A stretch of 35,697 bases of DNA from Deltaproteobacteria bacterium (lineage in GTDB: Bacteria > Desulfobacterota > Desulfuromonadia > Desulfuromonadales > JAAYDE01): positions 1-35,697 of the forward strand of contig JAAYDE010000041.1 in assembly GCA_012729375.1 (NCBI GenBank). The letters are read 5' to 3'. The translations under genes and the position numbers were made by a program. The notes under the pieces were generated by a model, which saw only the letters and a program-made list of their open reading frames with translations, searched no databases and was not told the DNA's origin. Numbering within the stretch: position 1 is the stretch's first letter; the number at the start of each line of letters is the position of its first letter. Shown here one piece after another: positions 30,729 through 35,697 of this stretch.

Positions 30729-30762
30729 GGCCTTTCTTGGCGATGAAAGGACAAGAAAGGCC
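30729..30762 (-). terminator. Terminator of the hcp-cupin operon
   Basis: On the minus strand GGCCTTTCTTG (30762-30752) pairs exactly with CAAGAAAGGCC (30739-30729), loop of 12, followed by ATTTTCC. The 11-bp stem is strong, the T-tract is short. It lies 17 bp past the cupin stop. Confidence 0.72.
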
Positions 30763-30778
30763 GCTTTAGGGGTCTGAA

Positions 30779-31117
30779 TTACAGCATTCGGGTCGGATCC
30801 GTGGGGCGCGGCACCTTGACCACCAGAATCCGCAACGGGACATCGCTTTCGTTGTACCAGCAGTGGGGGATCTTGGCCGGGCTGTCGATCAGGGTGTCGG
30901 CGCCGACCTCCCGTTTCTCGTCGCCGATCTCCACCACCCCTTTCCCTTCCAAGACATAGAAGAAAACGTCCACCGGCGTGATGTGCTTCTTCAGTGCCTG
31001 CCCCGGTTCCAGAGTCAGATGGACGACCTGGGCATGCTCCGTGTCGTAGAGTTTACTCGCCTGGACATTGTGGGGATTCTTCATCGTTGCGGCGCTTTTG
31101 GCATTGATGGTTTTCAT
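30779..31117 (-). CDS. Small cupin-domain protein
   Basis: A 112-residue single cupin. The first cupin motif is LEPGQALKKHITPVDVFFYV followed by LEGKGVVEIGDE; the second is SPAKIPHCWYNESDVPLRIL. One His is present in each motif (H45 and the His of IPHCWYN), while the usual HxH pair is reduced to a single His followed by ITPVD, so metal binding may be altered. Single-domain cupins of this kind may be sensors or small metalloenzymes. AAAGGA lies six bases before ATG 31117. It follows hcp by 73 bp on the same strand and shares its terminator, so it is probably cotranscribed. Specific role unknown. Confidence 0.9.
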   Translation of the reverse strand: MKTINAKSAATMKNPHNVQASKLYDTEHAQVVHLTLEPGQALKKHITPVDVFFYVLEGKGVVEIGDEKREVGADTLIDSPAKIPHCWYNESDVPLRILVVKVPRPTDPTRML

Positions 31118-31137
31118 GATGAATCCTTTCTTTTCAT

Positions 31138-31168
31138 CCGGCGCCCCCGGAACGACCGGGAGCGCCGG
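31138..31168 (-). other. G/C hairpin between hcp and cupin
   Basis: CCGGCGCCCCCGG and CCGGGAGCGCCGG pair with one mismatch around a five-base loop. There is no T-tract, so it should not stop transcription; it may protect the hcp message 3' end or set the hcp/cupin ratio. Confidence 0.55.
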
Positions 31169-31190
31169 TTTGTCGTCCTTCAGGTTGGCG

Positions 31191-32837
31191 CTACTTCCCG
31201 GCCATCATGGCGGCGACGTCGCCGTCGACGGCGCCGATCGGCTTGATGTTGAAGTTCTCCACCAGCACCTTGGCGACGTTGGGGGAGAGGAAGGCCGGCA
31301 GGGTCGGCCCGAGGCGGATCCCCTTGACGCCGAGGTAGAGCAGCGCCAGCAGCACCGCCACCGCCTTCTGCTCGTACCAGGCGATGTCGAAGGAGATCGG
31401 CAGTTCGTTGATGTCCTTGAGGCCGAAAACCTCCTTGAGCTTGAGGGCGATTACCGCCAGGGAGTAGGAATCGTTGCACTGCCCGGCGTCGAGAACCCTG
31501 GGGATGCCGCCGATGTCGCCGAGGTTGAGCTTGTTGTAGCGGTACTTGGCGCAGCCCGCGGTCAGGATCACCGCATCCTTGGGCAAATGCTCCGCCACGT
31601 CGGTGTAGTACTGGCGGCTCTTGTGGCGGCCGTCGCAGCCGGCCATGACCACGAAACGCTTGATGGCGCCGGATTTGACCGCGGCCACCACCTTGTCGGC
31701 CAGGGCCAGCACCTGATGGTGGGCGAAGCCGCCGACGATCTTGCCGGTCTCGATCTCGGTGGGCGGCGGGCATATTTTGGCCAGGGCGATGATCTCCGAG
31801 AAATCCTTGGAACCTCCCGGCGCCCGGTCGGGGATGTGCCTGACGCCGGGATGGCCGCTGACGCCGGTGGTGAAAATACGGTGAAAATAGGGGCTGTCCT
31901 TTTTGACCGGCGTGATGCAGTTGGTGGTCATCAGGATGGGACCGTTGAAGCTGGCGAATTCCTTGTTCTGCCGCCACCAGGAGCCGCCGTAGTTGCCGAC
32001 GAAGTGGGGGTATTTCTTGAAGGCCGGATAGTAGTTGGCGGGCAGCATCTCCGAATGGGTGTAGACGTCGACGCCGGTCCCCGCGGTCTGCTTGAGCAGC
32101 TCCTCCATGTCCTTGAGATCGTGGCCGCTGATGAGGATGCCGGGGTTGTTGCGGACGCCGATGTTGACCTCGGTGATTTCGGGGTGGCCGTAGGCCGAGG
32201 TGTTGGCCTCGTCCAGCAGGGCCATGGTGTTGACCGCGGTTTCGCCGGCCTTGAGAACCAGCCCTACCAGTTCGTCGGCGGATTTGTTCTCGGTGGTGGC
32301 GGCCAGCGCCTCCATGATGAAGGCGTAGATCTCGGGCTTTTCCTTGCCGAGGATGGCGGCGTGGTCGGCGTAGGCGCAGACCCCCTTGACGCCGATGACC
32401 AGCAGTTCCCGCAGCGAGCGGACATCCTCGTTCTCCGTGGCGAGGACGCCGACGCTTTTGGCCTTTTCATGGAAGGCGGCCATATCGTCGGCGAACCAAG
32501 TGGCGGCCTCGGGCAGGTGCCCCAGTACCGCCCCGGCATCGGATACCTTCTTTTTCAGGGCCTCGCGGCGGCGCAGGGCTTCCCTGATGGAGGCGGCGAA
32601 GCGGTCGTCGTCCCAGTTGCCGTTGGTGATGGTGGCAAAGAGGGATTGGGCGACGAAAAGGCCGTCCTCGTTGATCGGCATCCCCATTTCATGAGCCTTT
32701 TTGCCGTAGAGCGACAACCCCTTGAGGGCAAAGATCAACAGATCCTGGAGATTGGCCGTCTCCTCCACCTTGCCGCACATCCCTACCGCGGTACATCCCG
32801 TGTTTTCGGCTGCTTCCTGACACTGAAAACAGAACAT
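31191..32837 (-). CDS. hcp: Hybrid-cluster protein (hydroxylamine reductase / NO reductase)
   Basis: A 548-residue cytoplasmic iron-sulfur-oxo enzyme that reduces nitric oxide and hydroxylamine and protects against nitrosative stress. The N-terminal cluster motif is C3-x2-C6-x8-C15-x5-C21 ([15 protein letters not shown]...MCGK), the class I (anaerobe) spacing. Ligands of the hybrid cluster are visible in [56 protein letters not shown] and [10 protein letters not shown]. Length is typical. AGGAGG lies six bases before ATG 32837. A CRP/FNR-type palindrome sits 82 bp upstream at the right distance for activation. No hcr reductase gene is adjacent. Confidence 0.97.
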   Translation of the reverse strand: MFCFQCQEAAENTGCTAVGMCGKVEETANLQDLLIFALKGLSLYGKKAHEMGMPINEDGLFVAQSLFATITNGNWDDDRFAASIREALRRREALKKKVSDAGAVLGHLPEAATWFADDMAAFHEKAKSVGVLATENEDVRSLRELLVIGVKGVCAYADHAAILGKEKPEIYAFIMEALAATTENKSADELVGLVLKAGETAVNTMALLDEANTSAYGHPEITEVNIGVRNNPGILISGHDLKDMEELLKQTAGTGVDVYTHSEMLPANYYPAFKKYPHFVGNYGGSWWRQNKEFASFNGPILMTTNCITPVKKDSPYFHRIFTTGVSGHPGVRHIPDRAPGGSKDFSEIIALAKICPPPTEIETGKIVGGFAHHQVLALADKVVAAVKSGAIKRFVVMAGCDGRHKSRQYYTDVAEHLPKDAVILTAGCAKYRYNKLNLGDIGGIPRVLDAGQCNDSYSLAVIALKLKEVFGLKDINELPISFDIAWYEQKAVAVLLALLYLGVKGIRLGPTLPAFLSPNVAKVLVENFNIKPIGAVDGDVAAMMAGK

Positions 32838-32918
32838 GTAAAACCTCCTTTTTTTGAGAAATGGCTGGGTTTTGGTAACCTTGTGGGGCTATTGAAGCGG
32901 AAGTGGAAGAGGAAATCC

Positions 32919-32932
32919 TTGACTTGAGTCAA
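32919..32932. promoter_or_regulatory. CRP/FNR-type binding site (HcpR-like) between hcp and DUF2284 gene
   Basis: TTGAC-TTGA-GTCAA is a perfect 5-4-5 palindrome, close to the FNR/DNR consensus TTGAT-N4-ATCAA. On the hcp side a -10 candidate TTCAAT (32896-32891) would put the site centred about -41.5, a class II activation position. On the other side TATAAA (32961-32966) could serve the DUF2284 gene, with the site centred about -47. HcpR-type regulators of the CRP/FNR family are known to control hcp in many anaerobes; no such regulator is encoded in this window. Confidence 0.7.
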
Positions 32933-33070
32933 ACAGGGGTATTTTTTCAACTCCGCTCCGTATAAAATGGGGCGGTATTTGTCGATTCTACCATCGGCTC
33001 CGGAAAGGGCCATGCCCTTCGCACCGGAAAGCGGCAAAATCCATAACCCGCCCGACGAAAGGAAAGACCA

Positions 33071-33724
33071 ATGGCTGAAGCTCAACGGAGTTTCCAGGAT
33101 TCGCAGAACGGGGAAAAACTTGCGGAAGATCTGAAGAAGTTCCTCGCCATGGCTGTGGAGATGGGAGCCGACGACGCCAAAATCATCGGCAGGGAGGATA
33201 TCATCATCGACGAGCGGATCGTCGCCCGCTGTTATTCCCCCCGCTGTTCCTACTACAACACCAACCTCCACTGCCCGCCCCACTCCTGGAGCGCCGAGGA
33301 GACCCGCCACATCGTCGACAAATACCAGAAGGGGATATTCATTCTGCTCAAGGTGCCGCCCGAGGAGATGGCCGACCCCGATTACGACAATCCGGACAAG
33401 CACAAGATCCCCGGCGCCATGAAGATGTACCGATTGGTGGCGGCCATCCAGTCCGCCGCTTTCTACGACGGCTATGCCAACGCCCTCGCCTTTGCCGGCG
33501 GACCGGCCTGCAAGCGGGTTTTCTGCGCCAAGGTGGAATGCAGCGGCCTGACGCCGAAAGGCTGCCGCATGGGGCAGAAGGTCAACTTCACCATGCACGG
33601 CGTGGGCATGGATCCTATCGCCATGGCCTCCCGAGCCGGCTGGAAGGTCTATCCCATCGGCAAGAAGACCAAGCCGGAGGAGATTCCCTACGGCGTGGAA
33701 ATGGGCCTGGTGCTGGTGCAGTAG
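33071..33724 (+). CDS. DUF2284 cysteine-rich metal-binding protein
   Basis: A 217-residue protein of the DUF2284 family, predicted metal or Fe-S binding. The conserved first cysteine block is RCYSPRCSYYNTNLHCPPHS, the second GGPACKRVFCAKVECSGLTP followed by KGCRMGQKVNFTMHGVGMDP. The ends read AKIIGREDIIIDERIVARCY and KKTKPEEIPYGVEMGLVLV. Family function is unknown; members occur in anaerobes and methanogens. AAAGGA lies seven bases before ATG 33071. It is divergent from hcp and shares an FNR-like palindrome with it, so nitric-oxide or redox control is plausible. Confidence 0.93.
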   Translation: MAEAQRSFQDSQNGEKLAEDLKKFLAMAVEMGADDAKIIGREDIIIDERIVARCYSPRCSYYNTNLHCPPHSWSAEETRHIVDKYQKGIFILLKVPPEEMADPDYDNPDKHKIPGAMKMYRLVAAIQSAAFYDGYANALAFAGGPACKRVFCAKVECSGLTPKGCRMGQKVNFTMHGVGMDPIAMASRAGWKVYPIGKKTKPEEIPYGVEMGLVLVQ

Positions 33725-33797
33725 GTCATCTACCAGGATTAGCGGCTAGTGCTCCATCCATAGCCGCGTCAGCGGTTTGGGTGGAGTAGTTCATTGA

Positions 33798-33853
33798 CTC
33801 GAAGCCTTTGGTTTCGCCTTGACCGGCTACCTCCGGGTCCCCTCCGGGACGTT
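33798..33853. repeat. Internally deleted copy of the right-edge repeat
   Basis: CCTTTGGTTTCGCCTTGACC, GGCTACCTCCGGGTCCCCTC, CGGGACGTTTTTCG. It matches 34777-34875 but lacks the hairpin portion between. It lies just before the toxin stop. Confidence 0.7.
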
Positions 33854-33867
33854 TTTCGCTTTCCCCT

Positions 33868-34290
33868 TCATTCCAGGTCCTGAACATGGCGGCGAAAATC
33901 GGTCGCCTCCAGGGCCAAAACCAGCTTTCGGTCGGCGGTAACAAAGGTGGTTTCATGGACGCAGGCCAGGGCCAGATAAAGGGCGTCGTAAACCGTGACG
34001 CCGCAGCTCAGGGCAAGATCCAGAGCCAGGGGGAGCAGGACGTGACCGGGTTCGACCCGCAACGGCAAGCCGAGAATGGCCGCGGAGATCTCGCGGGCCT
34101 CCCCAGCCGTCAGTTCTCCCCGCCGCACCTTCTTCCACAAAATGTTTCCGGATTCGGAATAGATCAGATCCGGAGCCAGGGCCTCGACCTCTCCGCCATC
34201 CATGGCTGCGAAGAATCGGGCCGCCGCCTCGGAACCGGTTTCCGGCACATAGGCCTTGATCAGGACGCTGGCATCGACCACCCGTATCAC
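33868..34290 (-). CDS. VapC/FitB-type PIN-domain toxin
   Basis: A 140-residue PIN ribonuclease, toxin of a type II pair. The four acidic residues of the active site are in place: D6 (VVDASVLIK), E46 (IYSESGNILW), D102 (TVYDALYLALA) and D120 (FVTADRKL). Length and motifs fit VapC/FitB proteins that cut tRNA or rRNA. The start is GTG 34290, which overlaps the antitoxin stop by four bases (GTGA), so translation is coupled. A short repeat copy lies immediately downstream. Target RNA unknown. Confidence 0.92.
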   Translation of the reverse strand: MIRVVDASVLIKAYVPETGSEAAARFFAAMDGGEVEALAPDLIYSESGNILWKKVRRGELTAGEAREISAAILGLPLRVEPGHVLLPLALDLALSCGVTVYDALYLALACVHETTFVTADRKLVLALEATDFRRHVQDLE

Positions 34291-34517
34291 CGCGCCCTGT
34301 CCTCCCGCAGCAGTTCGGCGCTGTCCGAAAAATCGATCTCCTTGGCGCTGAGCCGGTCCCGGATTTCCGCCGCCTTCCGAGCGACATCGGGTCGTTGCGC
34401 ATGGCGGATGAGGATTTCGCTGACCTCCTGCTGAAGCGGCCGGTTGTGGCGCCGCGCCCGGCGCTTGAGCTCCTCGACCACTTCGTCGGGCAAATTCCGA
34501 ACCAATAGATTGCCCAT
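34287..34517 (-). CDS. FitA/VapB-type ribbon-helix-helix antitoxin
   Basis: A 76-residue antitoxin. It opens with the Arc-like ribbon MGNLLVRNLPDEVVEELKRR and helix ARRHNRPLQQEVSEILIRHA, typical of FitA-like antitoxins, with a C-terminal toxin-binding tail rich in charged residues (AAEIRDRLSAKEIDFSDSAE). GGAGG lies eight bases before ATG 34517; the longer frame upstream runs through the operator and is not coding. It should bind the twin TGATATCA palindromes just upstream and repress the pair. Confidence 0.9.
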   Translation of the reverse strand: MGNLLVRNLPDEVVEELKRRARRHNRPLQQEVSEILIRHAQRPDVARKAAEIRDRLSAKEIDFSDSAELLREDRAR

Positions 34518-34535
34518 AACCGCAACCTCCGTTTT

Positions 34536-34574
34536 TGATATCAAAATGATATCATTGAAGGGAAATCCGTTCAA
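34536..34574 (-). promoter_or_regulatory. Toxin-antitoxin promoter and twin operator
   Basis: Two perfect 8-bp palindromes TGATATCA at 34536-34543 and 34547-34554, separated by AAA, so their centres are 11 bp (one turn) apart. On the minus strand a promoter TTGAAC (34574-34569), 17-bp spacer, TATCAT (34551-34546) places the -10 inside the operator. This layout fits cooperative autorepression by a ribbon-helix-helix antitoxin. Confidence 0.82.
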
Positions 34575-34689
34575 TCCCCTCCGGTAAATTGACTGTATCC
34601 CATTGAAATTACGATTTTTGAGCAGATCAGGTTTCTACCGATCCATAATCCCGGTGTTGGTCTTATGACCCTTTCCCTTTCACCCCCAA

Positions 34690-35547
34690 GGTTGACGCAG
34701 ACGGATTAGGAGCAGACGGGAAAAAACCGGCAATCACCCGATAGCAGCGTTCTGCTGAATTGGGGCTTTTGGTTTCGCCTTACCGGCGACCTACTTTTCT
34801 TTATGCCGATAAAGAAAAGTAGGCAAAAGAAACCGGCCCCGTTTCCGCTCGCCCTTCGGGTCCCCTCCGGGCCGCTTCTTTTGGCGGCGAGCGCAAAAAC
34901 TCGGCAAAAAACGCCTCAGACAGTTTGCGCTCGAATTCCCCGCCAAACAAATCGCCCCTCCGGCAAGCGGAAAAATGGGGGTAAAAGTCTTTTGAACCTC
35001 TCCTTTTGAGCCCTTGCTTTTCCAACCCCATTGTTGACGCAGCCGGAATGCCGCCGCCGTTTCGGGAAACAGAGCGGCAAACTGTCTGACCGCAGGGAGT
35101 TTTTGCCGCTCCCCGAAACGGCGGCGGCATGGAGGGTACCCGCCGGTTTCTGGCGGGCCAGTCAACGGGGCGCCCTTTTTCGCTTCCTTTTTGGGCGCGC
35201 AAAAAGGAAGCCGGGCGCGGGGCGGAGCCCCGAGGCAGAAGCGGAAAACCTGAAATTTTGCGCCGTCAGCCGATAGCAGCTTCTTGCCGATTTTGGACTT
35301 TTGATTTCGCCTTGTCCGGCGACCCCCTTTTCTTTATGCCGATAAAGAAAAGGAGGCAAAAGAAACCGGCCCCGTTTCCACTCGCCCTTCGGGTTCCCTC
35401 CGGGCCGCTTTTTTTGGCGGCGAGCGCAAAAACTCGGCTGGGGAACGCCTCAGACAGTTTGCGCTCGAATTCCCCGCCAAAAAACCGCCCCTCCGGCGAG
35501 CGGAAAAATGGGGTTTGAAAACCTTTTGAACCTTTTTAAACCCCATG
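34690..35547. repeat. Long tandem-like intergenic repeat, two full units
   Basis: Unit 1 starts GTTGACGCAG at about 34690 and unit 2 at about 35033; a third start lies at 35547. Each unit contains CGATAGCAGC, TTTTGGTTTCGCCTT (or TTTTGATTTCGCCTT), a hairpin of CTACTTTTCTTTAT type, AAAAGAAACCGGCCCCGTTT, CTCGCCCTTCGGGT, GGCGGCGAGCGCAAAAACTC, AGACAGTTTGCGCTCGAATT, CCCCGCC, CTCCGGC and GCGGAAAAATGGGG. Unit 2 carries an extra 230 bp near its start with a long hairpin (35048-35130). Open frames here are repeat translation. No gene seen in 34575-35575. Confidence 0.85.
35048..35130. other. Long GC-rich hairpin inside repeat unit 2
   Basis: ATGCCGCCGCCGTTTCGGG (35048-35066) is the exact reverse complement of 35112-35130. 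After a five-base bulge (AAACA) the stem continues with GAGCGGCAAA (35072-35081) against TTTGCCGCTC (35102-35111). The loop is 20 nt. In total 29 base pairs. Confidence 0.88.
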
Positions 35548-35575
35548 GTTGACGCAGCCGGAATGCCGCAGCTGT

Positions 35576-35697
35576 TCAACCGGCCGCCGTCAGCTCCCGG
35601 TAGCGGTCGAAGAGGAAGGCCACGCGCTCGGCCTCGCCGGAAAATCCCCGGCGGCCGTAGGCGGCGTCCACCGCCTGGTCGAGCCGGCGGTGGGCGC
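35576..35697 (-). CDS. C-terminal end of a probable MmeI-like DNA methyltransferase (partial)
   Basis: The last 39 codons of a minus-strand gene that runs off the right edge: AHRRLDQAVDAAYGRRGFSG, EAERVAFLFDRYRELTAAG, then TGA (35578-35576). The pattern LD-AVDAAYG...F...EAERVAFLF-RY-ELTA is like the C-terminal tail of large type II (MmeI-like) or similar class I SAM-dependent DNA methyltransferases. The identification rests on this short tail only. Its neighbours (repeats and a toxin-antitoxin pair) fit a defence-type accessory region continuing beyond the window. Confidence 0.5.
   Translation of the reverse strand, partial: AHRRLDQAVDAAYGRRGFSGEAERVAFLFDRYRELTAAG

Noticed and set aside
34791..35579. 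Several frames of 65-133 codons on both strands
   Set aside because: They come from the long intergenic repeat; the same peptides recur in different frames and none has a ribosome binding site or domain.
1..35697. tRNA, rRNA or known riboswitch
   Set aside because: Scanning the spacers by eye for tRNA T-loop sequence, c-di-GMP, cobalamin or SAM riboswitch signatures gave nothing convincing; a covariance-model search would be needed to exclude them.

Overview
The window is GC-rich bacterial chromosome. Gene content points to an anaerobic or facultative deltaproteobacterium (Desulfobacterota, probably the Desulfuromonas/Geobacter/Pelobacter side): a class I hybrid-cluster protein, a RIC-type di-iron protein, a siroheme/4Fe-4S reductase, a MetH without activation domain, a DUF2284 protein and a sigma-54 response regulator. 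The assignment is inference from gene families; no rRNA or other taxonomic marker is present.

Layout. 1-1235 holds no convincing gene. 1284-3007 (minus) is a secreted 5'-nucleotidase followed by a tiny ThiS-like protein. 3072-4993 is a small accessory patch: an IS200-type transposase tail, a complete hipBA toxin-antitoxin operon with twin operators, and a probable Fic-family remnant. 5658-9494 holds a siroheme/Fe-S reductase-like protein, two small envelope proteins and a beta-CASP metallo-beta-lactamase nuclease. 9955-11337 is an orphan NtrC-type regulator. 12009-16635 (minus) is a compact operon murI - gerMN - metH - unknown PWW-repeat protein. 16776-17498 is a PHP phosphoesterase. 17853-21349 is ileS and lspA. 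21699-24006 holds a 55-residue small protein, yceI and an ADP-ribosylglycohydrolase-like gene. 24486-28153 is a self-contained tetR - hlyD - permease - ATPase efflux operon with overlapping genes. 28193-33724 looks like a nitrosative/nitrite stress region: CBS - HPP - RIC - DUF488 operon, hcp - cupin operon, and a divergent DUF2284 gene sharing a CRP/FNR-type palindrome with hcp. 33868-34517 is a FitAB/VapBC-type toxin-antitoxin pair, followed by about 1 kb of long tandem-like repeats and the C-terminal end of a probable DNA methyltransferase that runs off the right edge.

The most striking feature is outside the genes. At least eight intergenic spacers carry a palindromic element made of a forward cluster of the 7-base unit TGACTGG, an A/T-rich centre, and an inverted cluster. 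Some copies are minimal (about 70-80 bp); others have expanded into cassettes of almost 400 bp carrying further modules (G/C-hairpins of CCCCCTTT...AAAGGGGG type, a perfect 39-bp palindrome, a GTGTTAAGCAG module). One copy has 13 perfect tandem heptamers. The same modules recur in both orientations at distant loci, so they look like a mosaic, possibly mobile, intergenic repeat family. All alignments were made by eye.
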